Assembly: GCF_048128805.1 (NCBI RefSeq)
Contig: NC_136012.1
Span: forward strand, 10,266,621 to 10,330,620
Source of the DNA: Centroberyx gerrardi
Lineage: Eukaryota > Chordata > Actinopteri > Beryciformes > Berycidae
Reading direction: 5' to 3'
DNA length: 64,000 nucleotides
Under the pieces are notes generated by a model, which worked only from the letters and a program-made list of their open reading frames with translations, was not told the DNA's origin and made no database searches. Shown piece by piece: positions 47,917-59,646 of this stretch (the stretch's first letter is position 1; every line of letters begins with the position of its first letter). The translations under genes were made by a program, and so were the position numbers.

Positions 47917-50301
47917 CTCTATAGGAGAGTCTGGTTCATCCAGGATGCTCTTCTCACTCTGTATCCGCTGCATCGTCCCTGTAGAACTGGGGTCCATTAT
48001 CAGCACGTTCTGACTACCGGCTCTGGCGAACTTACAGTCACTCTTCCTGGAGTCAGTCGTCCTGCACACCTCGTAATTGTACACGTGTGGGAGAGTCCCT
48101 GTCCCCAAAGTGTCTGAGTAACGTGGTGGATAATATGGAATCACCGGGAGACTGGAGTGATAGAGGATGCGAGACTGTCTCCATCTGTATATTTTCACTG
48201 ATATAATAACCACTAAACACGTGATGAAGAGAAAGGAAACTACAGCCAAAGCCAAGACTAAGTAAAAAGTCAGGTTGTCATTGTACTCCTTGTCGTGTGT
48301 AAAGTCAGTGAACTCCGACAGCACTTCAGGGAAGCTGTCCGCCACCGCCACGTTAACATTGACTGTAGCTGAACGAGAGGGCTGTCCGTTGTCCTCCACT
48401 ACAACAGTCAGTCTTTGTTTCACAGCATCTTTATCAGTGACTTGGCGGATAGTTTTTATTTCCCCATTCTGTAAGCCCACTTCAAACAGCGCCCTGTCTG
48501 TGGCTTTCTGCAGTTTATAGGAGAGCCAGGCATTCTGTCCAGAGTCCACATCAACAGCCACCACTTTAGTGACCAGATAGCCCACATCTGCTGAACGAGG
48601 CACCATTTCAGCCACCAGAGAGCCACCGGTCTGGACTGGGTACAGAACCTGAGGGGCGTTGTCATTCTGGTCCTGGATCAGTATTTTCACAGTCACATTG
48701 CTACTGAGTGGAGGAGAGCCTCCATCCTGCGCTTTTACACGGAACTGGAAATCCTTGATCTGCTCGTAGTCAAAAGAGCGCACTGCATGGATGACTCCAC
48801 TATCAGCACTAACGGACACATATGAGGAGACGGGCACTCCGTTAACCGAGGAGTCCTCCAGTATGTAAGAAACGCGGGCATTCTGGTTCCAGTCAGCGTC
48901 TCTGGCTTTCACTGTGAATATAGAGAGGCCTGGTGTGTTGTTTTCTACAATGTAGGCCTCATATGAGCTCCTCTCAAAGACAGGCGCGTTGTCATTCACA
49001 TCTGAGATCTGTAAGGTGAGAGTGACGCTGCTGGAGAGGGAGGGCACTCCCTCATCAGAGCAACTCACACTGATATTATACGCAGAGGCTCTCTCTCTGT
49101 CCAAATCACTTTCTGTCATTAGGCTATAGAAATTGTTTGATGTCGACTTCAATACGAAAGGAATATTTCCATTTATAGAACACTGAAATTTACCATTTTC
49201 ACCTGAGTCTGGGTCCTGAATGTTAATCATCGTCACAACAGTGTTGGGGTTTGCATCTTCAGATATAATAGTTGATTTAGACATTATTTTAATGGTTGGT
49301 TCATTATCATTAATATCAACAACTTCAACTATCACTTTAGAAGAATGTGTTAGTCCTCCGTCATCTCTGGCACGTAAATTGATCTGAAAATTTCGTTTCT
49401 TTTCATAATCAATTTGTCCAGTCAATCTAATCTCGCCATTTTCATGATTTACCTCAAACATATGTCTGACCTCATCTAAAGTATTCGTGATTGAATAAGT
49501 TATTTTACCATTTGAGCCATGGTCAGCATCTGACGCACTAACCGTAGTCACTACTGTGTCTTTCGCTGCATTTTCAGTCACAGTAGCTTTGTATACCGGC
49601 TGTGTAAAAACAGGGGCATTGTCATTGACATCCAACACTGTAATGAGAATCTGCATTGTTCCTGACATTTGGGGCTCTCCTCCATCTACGGCCGTTAAAA
49701 CTAATGACATAAACTCATTTTTTTCTCTGTCAAGAGGTTTTTGTAAGATCATTTCCACATTTTTTGTCCCGTCTGCTTGGTTGTGCAATTTAAGTATGAA
49801 ATTATCAGTTGGCTTAAGTAGGTAATTTTGGAGACTATTAGCACCAACATCTAAATCCATTGCTCTTTCTAAATCAAATGTCGCCCCGACAACTGCAGAT
49901 TCGCTGATTTGGAATTTAATTTCGCCTTTCTCAAAAGATGGTGGATTATCGTTAATGTCTGTAATTTCAACTGTTACACTGTAGAATTCCATGGGATTCT
50001 CTAATATAATCTGAAAATGCAAAGCGCAAGGCGTCGTCTCACCGCATAACGTCTCTCTGTCTATTCTTTCTTTGATGAGGAGGACTCCTCTTTCGTTATT
50101 CAGCTCGATGTATTCTCTGCTGTCACCAGAATAGACACGAGCTTTACCTGACTTTAGTCTTTTGACATCTAAACCTAAATCCTGTGCGATGTTACCGACT
50201 ATAGAGCCTTTCGCCATTTCCTCAGGAATCGAGTAGCTGACCTGCCCGAACACTGAGCTGAGAGAAAGGACCGAGATAAACAACAGTACTTGCCGTCTCA
50301 T
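47917..50301 (-). CDS. B6: clustered protocadherin variable exon, subfamily B (sister of B4)
   Basis: Encodes 795 residues from MRRQ at 50301 (frame open to an ATG at 50328). It shares EC1-EC2 almost fully with B4 (GDSREYIELNNERG, LCGETTPC, EKGEIKFQISESAVVGATF). EC3 differs more: FEVNHENGEIRLTGQIDYEKKR, LRARDDGGLTHSSKVIVEVVDINDNEP (DINDN). EC4 has SNNFYSLMTESDLDRERASAYNISVSC. In the conserved 3' half it has its own GEIKTIRQ (Lys for Arg) in EC6 and CKFARAGSQ in the tail. Donor GAG|GTTAGA at 47917/47916, followed 112 nt later by a canonical-spaced RE1-like site. Differences between B4 and B6 cluster in EC3-EC4, the face expected to set recognition together with EC1-EC2. Confidence 0.93.
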
Positions 50302-50501
50302 TGTTCGAAATTTTCTCAGCAAGGGCAAAAAACAAACTGGTTAGATCCCTCAGAGTAAAATATTATCATGAGTCAGCAGGTAATAGTAAAAAATAGGCCA
50401 TATTCCACAAATTTTGACCAAAATAATGATGGTTATGTCCCTTCGTGTGTAGCGGGCTCTCTAGCGTCAACAATGTCCTCTCCCTCCGTCTCTTTCTCTT
50501 C

Positions 50502-50585
50502 CTAATATGTCGTGGTAAAGAGGCGGTACTGCTGTACAGCTGTACTAAAACTGCAGCAGATTAGCCAACAGCGACCCGCTGAGTT
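50502..50585 (-). promoter_or_regulatory. B6 promoter: CSE with one core change
   Basis: CSE at 50561-50585 reads TTAGCCAACAGCGACCCGCT (plus). The CGCT box is kept, but the adjacent GGCC is GACC, unique in the B set. TATA-like GACATATTAG (minus) near 50502. Confidence 0.66.
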
Positions 50586-50776
50586 CAGAAAACAAAATGA
50601 CCGAAAATATATTCAACACGGGTATAGTTCATATACAGTATATAATGCCACTAACAAAATACTTCAATGATTTATGAAGAAACAACGAATTCATGAGTTC
50701 CCTCTCAAATCCACCAAGCAAGATGACTAGTAGGTTTGTAGTTAACTGAAATGGTATTGCCTGTATAAATACCCTT

Positions 50777-50797
50777 GTTGCTCTCCAAGGTCCTGAA
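50777..50797 (-). promoter_or_regulatory. RE1/NRSE-like element behind B7, canonical spacing
   Basis: Minus-strand TTCAGGACC (one change) and GGAGAGCAAC (two changes), 2 nt apart, 117 nt past the B7 donor. Identical in both halves to the B5 copy. The rest of 50302-50913 is the B6 promoter and AT-rich sequence. Confidence 0.5.
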
Positions 50798-50913
50798 AAA
50801 GGTGAGGAACGATTTGATTTTAATGAAAGCTGGTGAAGCAGCATAATTCATTTGATTTGCATACAAAGCACAAGTAGTGGTGGAGGTGGGGTGTAATGTT
50901 ACAGCATTCTAAC

Positions 50914-53295
50914 CTCTAGTGGAGAGTCTGGTTCATCCAGGATGCTCTTCTCACTCTGTATCCGCTGCATCGTCCCTGTAGAACTGGGGTCCATTATCAG
51001 CACGTTCTGACTACCGGCTCTGCCGAACTTACAGTCACTCTTTCTGGAGTCAGTCGTCCTGCACACCTCGTAATTGTACACGTGTGGGAGAGTCCCTGTC
51101 CCCAAAGTGTCTGAGTAACGTGGTGGATAATATGGAATCACCGGGAGACTGGAGTGATAGAGGATGCGAGACTGTCTCCATCTGTATATTTTCACTGATA
51201 TAATAACCACTAAACACGTGATGAAGAGAAAGGAAACTACAGCCAAAGCCAAGACTAAGTAAAAAGTCAGGTTGTCATTGTACTCCTTGTCGTGTGTAAA
51301 GTCAGTGAACTCCGACAGCACTTCAGGGAAGCTGTCCGCCACCGCCACGTTAACATTGACTGTAGCTGAACGAGAGGGCTGTCCGTTGTCCTCCACTACA
51401 ACAGTCAGCCTTTGTTTCACAGCATCTTTATCAGTGACTTGGCGGATAGTTCTTATTTCCCCATTCTGTAAGCCCACTTCAAACAGCGCCCTGTCTGTGG
51501 CTTTCTGCAGTTTATAGGAGAGCCAGGCATTCTGTCCAGAGTCCACATCAACAGCCACCACTTTAGTGACCAGATAGCCCACATCTGCTGAACGAGGCAC
51601 CATTTCAGCCACCAGAGAGCCACCGGTCTGGACTGGGTACAGAACCTGAGGGGCGTTGTCGTTCTGGTCCTGGATCAGTATTTTCACAGTCACATTGCTA
51701 CTGAGTGGAGGAGAGCCTCCATCCTGCGCTTTTACACGGAACTGGAAATCCTTGATCTGCTCGTAGTCAAAAGAGCGCACTGCATGGATGACTCCACTAT
51801 CAGCACTAACGGACACATATGAGGAGACGGGCACTCCGTTAACCGAGGAGTCCTCCAGTATGTAAGAAACACGGGCATTCTGGTTCCAGTCAGCGTCTCT
51901 GGCTTTCACTGTGAATATAGAGAGGCCTGGTGTGTTGTTTTCTACAATGTAGGCCTCATATGAGCTCCTCTCAAAGACAGGCGCGTTGTCATTCACATCT
52001 GAGATCTGTAAGGTGAGAGTGACGCTGCTGGAGAGGGAGGGCACTCCCTCATCAGAGCAAGTCACAGTAATATTATACTCAGAGGCTCTCTCTCGGTCCA
52101 GATCACTGTCTGTTACTATGCTATAGAAACTACTGGATGTAGATTTAATTGCAAATGGAATGTTTTCATTAATTACACAATGGACTTGGCCGTTAATTTC
52201 AGAATCAGGATCGTTTACACTCATTAAAGCTATGACTGTGCTATGAGGAGAATCCTCTTGTATCGAGCCCGATTTTGAGATCATATTTACAATAGGGCAA
52301 TTGTCATTGACATCAATTATATCAATAATTACTTTACTCGAATCTGAGAGGCCACCTTGGTCTATTGCCTCTATATCGATATGATAATTTCTTGCTATTT
52401 CATAGTCTATTGGACCATCTAATATCACATCTCCTTCATCATTAATGTGAAATAGCGTTGAAACGGTGTCCATACCATTTCCGATGACGTAGGTCACCTC
52501 TCCATTTGAGCCTTTGTCTGAATCAGACGCACTCACTTTTGTAACGAGGGTTCCCATTAAGGAGTTTTCTGTAATACTTGCCTTATAAACTGGTTTGCTA
52601 AAAACAGGAGCGTTGTCATTAGCGTCTAACACAGTAACATGAATCTGCATTGTTCCTGACATTTGGGGTTCTCCTCCATCCACAGCCTTTAAAACTAATG
52701 ATACGTGTTCTTGTTTTTCTCGGTCTAAAGGTTTCTGTAAAATCATTTCTACCTTTTTGCTTCCATCAGATTGACTATGTAATTTCAGCAAGAAATTATC
52801 ACTGGGCGTAAGTATATAGCTTTGAAGACCATTCAGTCCTATATCAGGGTCAATTGCTTTCTCTAGCATGAATTTAGAACCGATCACTGCGGACTCGCTG
52901 ATTTCAAATCTTCTCTCGTCCTTTTGGAACACAGGAGCGTTATCATTAATGTCTGTGATTTCGACAGTAATAGGGAATAATTCTAATGGGCTCTCTAAAG
53001 TAATTTGAAAATGTAAAGCGCAAGGTGTTGTCTGTCTGCAAAGGGCTTCGCGGTCTATTTTTTCTTTAATAAGGAGGACTCCTCTTTCTCTATTCAGCTC
53101 GATATATTGAGCACTGTCTCCTGTATAGATACGAGCTTTACCTGACTTTAGTCTTTTAACATCTAAACCCAAATCCTGTGCTATGTTACCGACTAAAGAG
53201 CCTTTCGCCATTTCCTCAGAAATGGAGTAGCTGACCTGCCCGAGCACCGAGCTGAGAGAGAGGACCGAGATAAACAACAGTACTTGCCGTCTCAT
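50914..53295 (-). CDS. B7: clustered protocadherin variable exon, subfamily B (tandem sister of B8)
   Basis: Encodes 794 residues; no ATG lies upstream of MRRQ because the codons there read ATA, which supports MRRQ as the family start. EC1 has ARIYTGDSAQYIELNRERG and LCRQTTPC, and ITLESPLELFPITVEITDINDNAPVF. EC2 has KDERRFEISESAVIGSKFMLEKAIDPDIG. EC3 is one residue shorter than in most B exons (GNGMDTVSTLFHINDEGDVILDG). EC4 includes SKSGSIQEDSPHSTVIALMSVNDPDSEING. It is closely similar to B8 over its whole length and flanks, offset by about 3.05 kb. Donor GAG|GTTAGA at 50914/50913. Confidence 0.93.
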
Positions 53296-53501
53296 TGTTC
53301 TGTCCGATATTTCTGTCGCACCACAACAAACGTTTCCTTCCGTTTTTCAATCAATGTTCCGTCCGATGTAAAGTCGAAATGTAACAGGAATATCAATTTA
53401 ATCCACGAGTCTTGAACAAAATAATTCCAGCTTGAAATGTCCGTGTAAAACGTTGGCTGTAACCTGGAATGTGTATTCTGCGTCTGACTGTCCCTCTCTC
53501 A

Positions 53502-53586
53502 CTAATATACCGAGATAACAGAGGAGGTTCTGGTACAAAACTGATTTAAAACTGCAACACACTGGCCAACAGCGGCCCGTTGAGTT
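53502..53586 (-). promoter_or_regulatory. B7 promoter: CSE plus TATA-like motif
   Basis: CSE at 53562-53586 reads CTGGCCAACAGCGGCCCGTT (plus), 267 bp before the ATG; TATA-like GGTATATTAG (minus) near 53502. Almost identical to B8's promoter through the tandem duplication. Confidence 0.72.
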
Positions 53587-53772
53587 CAGAGTAGGAAACT
53601 ACATGAGAAAAAACATGAATCGTGATGTTTTAGCCGAACATTTGTTAGTACTTTTATGGAAAGTGTAAAGAATTAACTACCCAACTAAAGAAAACTGGAC
53701 GTGTTTTACAAGTAGTCGAACGAAGAGAAATGTTTAACACAAACATGGATTAAGTCAGATTTTGCCCTAATG

Positions 53773-53776
53773 AAGA

Positions 53777-53857
<81 letters not shown>
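53773..53857. repeat. (GA)n microsatellite behind B8
   Basis: About 85 bp of GA with GAAA interruptions, 25 nt from the B8 RE1. Confidence 0.95.
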
Positions 53858-53859
<2 letters not shown>

Positions 53860-53881
53860 GACGAGAACCCATGCTTCAGTT

Positions 53882-53902
53882 GTCGCTGTCCAAGGTGCTG
53901 AA
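53882..53902 (-). promoter_or_regulatory. RE1/NRSE element behind B8, canonical spacing, both halves perfect
   Basis: Minus-strand TTCAGCACC, TT, GGACAGCGAC: every strongly conserved REST position is matched. It lies 66 nt past the B8 donor and 25 nt from a GA tract. The remaining 53296-53967 spacer holds the B7 promoter. Confidence 0.82.
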
Positions 53903-53967
53903 GCTATATTGCCCGTGAACGACGATTTCAAAAATGTTTTTTATTATCAAAATGTGAACATTCTAAC

Positions 53968-56349
53968 CTCTAGAGGAGAGTCTGGTTCATCCAGGATGCT
54001 CTTCTCACTCTGTATCCGCTGCATCGTCCCTGTAGAACTGGGGTCCATTATCAGCACGTTCTGACTACCGGTTCTGCCGAACTTACAGTCACTCTTTCTG
54101 GAGTCAGTCGTCCGGCACACCTCGTAATTGTACACGTGTGGGAGAGTCCCTGTCCCCAAAGTGTCTGAGTAACGTGGTGGATAATATGGAATCACCGGGA
54201 GACTGGAGTGATAGAGGATGCGAGACTGTCTCCATCTGTATATTTTCACTGATATAATAACCACTAAACACGTGATGAAGAGAAAGGAAACTACAGCCAA
54301 AGCCAAGACTAAGTAAAAAGTCAGGTTGTCATTGTACTCCTTGTCGTGTGTAAAGTCAGTGAACTCCGACAGCACTTCAGGGAAGCTGTCCGCCACCGCC
54401 ACGTTAACATTGACTGTAGCTGAACGAGAGGGCTGCCCGTTGTCCTCCACTACAACAGCCAGCCTTTGTTTCACAGCATCTTTATCAGTGACTTGGCGGA
54501 TAGTTCTTATTTCCCCATTCTGTAAGCCCACTTCAAACAGCGCCCTGTCTGTGGCTTTCTGCAGTTTATAGGAGAGCCAGGCATTCTGTCCAGAGTCCAC
54601 ATCAACAGCCACCACTTTAGTGACTAGATAGCCCACATCTGCTGAACGAGGCACCATTTCAGCCACCAGAGAGCCACCAGACTGGACTGGGTACAGAACC
54701 TGAGGGGCGTTGTCGTTCTGGTCCTGGATCAGTATTCTCACAGTCGCATTGCTACTGAGTGGAGGAGAGCCTCCATCCTGCGCTTTGACTCGGAACTGGA
54801 AATCCTTGATCTGCTCGTAGTCAAAAGAGCGCACTGCATGGATGACTCCACTATCAGCACTAACGGACACATATGAGGAGACGGGCACTCCGTTAACCGA
54901 GGAGTCCTCCAGTATGTAAGAAACACGGGCATTCTGGTTCCAGTCAACGTCTCTGGCTTTCACTGTGAATATAGAGAGGCCTGGTGTGTTGTTTTCTACA
55001 ATGTAGGCCTCATACGAGCTCCTCTCAAAGACAGGCGCGTTGTCATTCACATCTGAGATCTGTAAGGTGAGAGTGACGCTGCTGGAGAGGGAGGGCACTC
55101 CCTCATCAGAGCAACTCACAGTGATATTATACTCAGAGGCTTTCTCTCTGTCTAAATCACTGTCTGTCACTAGGCTATAAAAATTACTTGATGTAGATTT
55201 AATTGTAAATGGTATATTTCTATTAATTACACATTGGACTTTACCATTACTTTCAGAATCAGGATCGTTGACACTCATCATAGCTATCACTGTATTAGAA
55301 AGGGAATCCTCTTGTATAACATTTGATGTCGAAATCATATTTATAATGGGACTATTGTCATTAATGTCACTTATATCAATGACCACTTTGCTTGAATCAG
55401 AGAGACCTCCTCGGTCAATCGCCTCTATATCAAGCTGATAGGTTTTAGCTTTTTCATAATCGACTGGCCCATCTAATATAAGATCACCTTCGTCAGTAAT
55501 GTGAAAAAGCTTTGAAACAGTATCCATGCCATTTCCGATGACGTAGGTCACCTCTCCATTTGAGCCTTTGTCTGCATCAGATGCACTCACTTTCGTAACG
55601 AGGGTTCCTCTTAAGGAGTTTTCTGTAACACTTGCCTTGTAAACGCTTTTCGTAAAAACAGGAGCGTTGTCATTAGCGTCTAACACAGTAACATGAATCT
55701 GCATTGTCCCAGACCTTTGCGGTTCCCCACCATCCACAGCCGTTAACAATAATGATATATGCTCCTGTTTCTCTCTATCCAACGGTTTCTGCAAAATCAT
55801 TTCTACCTTTTTACTCCCATCAGGATGACTATGCAGTTTAAGCATAAAATTATCACTCGGCTTAAGTGTATAGCTTTGAAGACCATTCAGTCCTATATCA
55901 GGGTCAATCGCTTTCTCTAGCATGAATTTAGAACCGATCACTGCGGACTCGCTGATTTCAAATCTTCTCTCGTCCTTTTGGAACACAGGAGCGTTATCAT
56001 TAATGTCTGTGATTTCGACAGTAATAGGGAATAATTCCATCGGGCTCTCTAAGGCAATCTGGAAATGCAAAGCGCAAGGAGTTGTCTGTCCGCAGAGCGC
56101 TTCGCGATCTATTTTTTCTTTGATAAGGAGGACTCCTCTTTCTCTATTCAGCTCGATATATTGAGCACTGTCTCCTGTATAGATACGAGCTTTACCTGAC
56201 TTTAGTCTTTTAACATCTAAACCCAAATCCTGTGCTATATTACCGACTAAAGAGCCTTTCGCCATTTTCTCAGGAATGGAGTAGCTGACCTGCCCGAGCA
56301 CCGAGCTGAGAGAGAGGATCGAGATAAACAACAGTACTTGCCGTCTCAT
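53968..56349 (-). CDS. B8: clustered protocadherin variable exon, subfamily B (tandem sister of B7)
   Basis: Encodes 794 residues: signal 1-20, Cx5C at 86-92, DxNDN motifs at 115-119, 224-228, 328-332, 433-437 and 543-547, helix about 676-704. SIPEKM replaces SIPEEM at the start of EC1. EC3-EC4 differ from B7 (GNGMDTVSKLFHITDEGDLILDGPVDYEKAKTY split by several changes; SDINDNSPIINMISTSNV). In the conserved part it carries small private changes: ARDVDWNQ, SSNATVRILIQ, VQSGGSLVAE, and a Thr in FGRTGSQ. Donor GAG|GTTAGA at 53968/53967. An excellent RE1 match lies 66 nt downstream, beside a long GA tract. Confidence 0.93.
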
Positions 56350-56556
56350 TGTTCTGTCCGATATTTCTGTCGCACCACAACAAACGTGTTTCCTTCCGTT
56401 TTACAATCAAAGTTCCGTCAAATGTCAATTCGAAATGTAACAGTAATATCAATTTAATCCACAAGTCTTGAACAAAATAATTCCAGCTTGAAATGTCCGT
56501 GGAAAGCGTTGGCTGTAACCGGGAATGTGCATTCTGCGTCTGACTGTCCCTCTCTC

Positions 56557-56642
56557 ACTAATATACCGAGATGACAGAGGAGGTTCTGGTACAAAACTGA
56601 TTTAAAACTGCAACACACTGGCCAACAGCGGCCCGTTGAGTT
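56557..56642 (-). promoter_or_regulatory. B8 promoter: CSE plus TATA-like motif
   Basis: CSE at 56618-56642, the same 20-base core as B7, 269 bp before the ATG; TATA-like GGTATATTAG (minus) near 56557. Confidence 0.72.
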
Positions 56643-56842
56643 CAGAGTAGGAAACTACATGAGAAAAAAACATGAATCGTGATGTTTTAGGCGAACATTT
56701 GTTAGTACTTTTATGGAAAGTGTAAAAAATTAACTACCCAACTAAAGAAAATTGGACGTGTTTTACAAGTAGTCGAACGAAGAGAAATATTTAACACAAA
56801 AACATTGTTTTCCCTGTGGATTAAGTCAGATTTTGCCCTAAT

Positions 56843-56844
56843 GA

Positions 56845-56909
<65 letters not shown>

Positions 56910-56914
56910 AGAGA
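56843..56914. repeat. (GA)n microsatellite behind B9
   Basis: About 72 bp; positional homologue of 53773-53857 in the B7/B8 duplication. Confidence 0.95.
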
Positions 56915-56939
56915 CATGACGAGAACCAATGCTTCAGTT

Positions 56940-56960
56940 GTCGCTGTCCACGGTGCTGAA
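56940..56960 (-). promoter_or_regulatory. RE1/NRSE element behind B9, canonical spacing, both halves perfect
   Basis: Minus-strand TTCAGCACC, GT, GGACAGCGAC, 48 nt past the B9 donor. It is the closest to an exon in the window and the best match along with B8. The 56350-57007 spacer also holds the B8 promoter and a GA tract. Confidence 0.83.
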
Positions 56961-57007
56961 GCTCTATTGCCCGTGAATGACGATTTTAAATATGTGAACA
57001 TTCTAAC

Positions 57008-59392
57008 CTCTATTGGAGAATCTGGTTCATCCAGGATGCTCTTCTCACTCTGTATCCGCTGCATCGTCCCTGTAGAACTGGGGTCCATTATCAGCACGTT
57101 CTGACTACCGGCTCTGCCGAACTTACAGTCACTCTTTCTGGAGTCAGTCGTCCTGCACACCTCGTAATTGTACACGTGTGGGAGAGTCCCTGTCCCCAAA
57201 GTGTCTGAGTAACGTGGTGGATAATACGGAATTACCGGGAGACTGGAGTGATAGAGGACGCGAGACTGTCTCCATCTGTATATTTTCACTGATATAATAA
57301 TCACTAAACACGTGATAAATAGAAAGGAAACTACAGCCAAAGCCAAGACTAAGTAAAAAGTCAGGTTGTCATTGTACTCCTTGTCGTGTGTAAAGTCAGT
57401 GAACTCCGACAGCACTTCAGGGAAGCTGTCCGCCACCGCCACATTAACATTGACTGTAGCTGAACGAGAGGGCTGCCCGTTGTCCTCCACTACAACAGTC
57501 AGCCTTTGTTTCACAGCATCTTTATCAGTGACTTGGCGGATAGTTCTTATTTCCCCATTCTGTAAGCCCACTTCAAACAGCGCCCTGTCTGTGGCCTTTT
57601 GCAGTTTATAGGAGAGCCAGGCATTCTGTCCAGAGTCCACATCAACAGCCACCACTTTAGTGACCAGATAGCCCACATCTGCTGAACGAGGCACCATTTC
57701 AGCCACCAGAGAGCCACCAGTCTGGACTGGGTACAGAACCTGAGGGGCGTTGTCGTTCTGGTCCTGGATGTTTAATTTCACAGTCACATTGCTACTGAGT
57801 GGAGGAGAGCCTCCATCCTGCGCTTTGATCCGGAACTGGAAATCCTTGATCTGCTCGTAGTCAAAAGAGCGCACTGCATGGATGACTCCACTATCAGCAC
57901 TAACGGACACATATGAGGAGACGGCCACTCCGTTAACCGAGGAGTCCTCCAGTATGTAAGAAACACGGGCATTCTGGTTCCAGTCAGCGTCTCTGGCTTT
58001 CACTGTGAATATAGAGAGGCCTGGTGTGTTGTTTTCTACAATGTAGGCCTCATATGAGCTCCTCTCAAAGACAGGCGCGTTGTCATTCACATCTGAGATC
58101 TGTAAGGTGAGAGTGACGCTGCTGGAGAGGGAGGGCACTCCCTCATCAGAGCAGGTCACACTGATATTATATTGGGAAGCCACTTCCCTGTCCAAAGCTA
58201 CCTCTGTAACTAAACTATAGAATCCGTTTAATGTAGCCTTTATTTTAAACGGGATGTTATCATTTATACTACAGTCCACCTCTCCATTATTCTCAGAGTC
58301 CGGGTCATTTACGCTTATCATTGCTATTACCGTATTCGGAGGAGAGTCCTCTAAAAGGGAGTGCGACTTGGAGAGTATATTTAATTGTGGATTATTATCA
58401 TTTACGTCAATTACATCAACTGTGATCTTACTAGAATCAGAGAGTCCTCCATTGTCTACAGCTTCAATATCTATTTGGTAGAGCTTAGCTTTCTCATAAT
58501 CTATTTCACCGATCAAAATAACCTCACCAGTTTTCCTATCGATCTGAAATAGGTCGGATAAACGGCGCTTGCTATTGGAAATTACATATGATACTTCTCC
58601 GTTAGAGCCTTTGTCTTTGTCAAATGCATTAACAGTCGTTACGCTTGTTCCCCTCGGTGAATTCTCGGTTATTGTTGCCTTGTATACTGGTTTCGTGAAA
58701 ACGGGTGCATTGTCATTCACATCTAACACATTGACATATATCTGCATTGTCCCTGACATCTGTGGCTCTCCTCCATCCATAGCAGTTAACAACAGTGGTA
58801 TTTGCTCCTGGTTCTCTCTATCTAGAGCCTTCTGTAGAACCATTTCTACCTTTTTGCTTCCGTCTACTTGATTCTCTAGTTTCAATACAAAGTTATCTGT
58901 TGGATTAAGCGAGTAGCTTTGGAGGTTATTTAAACCAATGTCAGCATCGATGGCTTTCTCTAATACGAATTTAGACCCAATAACGGCTGACTCGCTTATT
59001 TCAAAACGCTTCTCGCTAGATGCAAAGCTGGGGGCGTTGTCGTTTATGTCTGTGATTTCTACTGTAATGCGAAACATTTCCATTGGATTTTCCATAATTA
59101 TCTGAAAATGTAAGGCACAAGGCGTCGTTTCCCCACACAACGTTTCTCTGTCTATTCTCTCTTTGATGAGGAGGACTCCTCTTTCTTTATTCAGCTCGAT
59201 GTATTCTGCGGTGTCTCCCGAATGAATACGAGCTTTACCCGATTTCAGCCTTTTCAAATCTAAACCTAAATCCTGTGCAATACTACCGACTAAAGATCCC
59301 TTCGCCATTTCCTCAGGAATGGAGTAGCTGACCTGCCCGAGCACTGAACTGAGAGAGAGGACCGAGATGAACAACAGTACTTGCCGTCTCAT
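57008..59392 (-). CDS. B9: clustered protocadherin variable exon, subfamily B
   Basis: Encodes 795 residues from MRRQ at 59392 (frame open to 59443). EC1 has LDLKRLKSGKARIHSGDTAEYIELNKERG and LCGETTPC with IIMENPMEMFRITVEITDINDNAPSF. EC3 has SNSKRRLSDLFQIDRKTGEV; EC4 has SKSHSLLEDSPPNTVIAMISVNDPDSENNGEVDC and TEVALDREVASQYNISVTC. In EC5 the strand before DQNDN reads TVKLNIQDQNDN, unlike the ILIQ of the other exons, with the matching DNA change at about 57770. The frame continues about 110 codons past the exon through a GA tract; that is intron, since GAG|GTTAGA at 57008/57007 is the donor. A near-perfect RE1 lies 48 nt past it. Confidence 0.93.
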
Positions 59393-59621
59393 TGTTATGT
59401 CAGGAAATTCCTCCTGTGTCATTTCAACAAAATTGTAATCCACACGACATTAAAAAAAATCCCATTTGATCTCAAAGAAATATGTTCAACCAAAAATGGC
59501 AGCTTGTCGTCTCCGTGATCAGTATTCTTTATATCCCGGACAGGCTTTCTGCGTCTGCTTTATTGTCTATCGAAAGCTAAGGGGAGGTACAGTTGCCAGT
59601 CCTGCCTGAGACTGCCACACA

Positions 59622-59646
59622 CTGGCCAATAGCGGCCCTTTCTGTT
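59622..59646 (-). promoter_or_regulatory. B9 promoter CSE
   Basis: CTGGCCAATAGCGGCCCTTT (plus): one base change turns CCAAC into a perfect CCAAT on the plus strand while the CGCT box stays. The TATTAG motif of B2-B8 is not recognisable here. The 59393-60113 spacer is otherwise AT-rich and shows no RE1. Confidence 0.66.

Noticed and set aside
56711-57007. B9 frame continuing about 110 codons with a Ser-Leu repeat
   Set aside because: Past the GTTAGA donor and made from a GA microsatellite; intronic.
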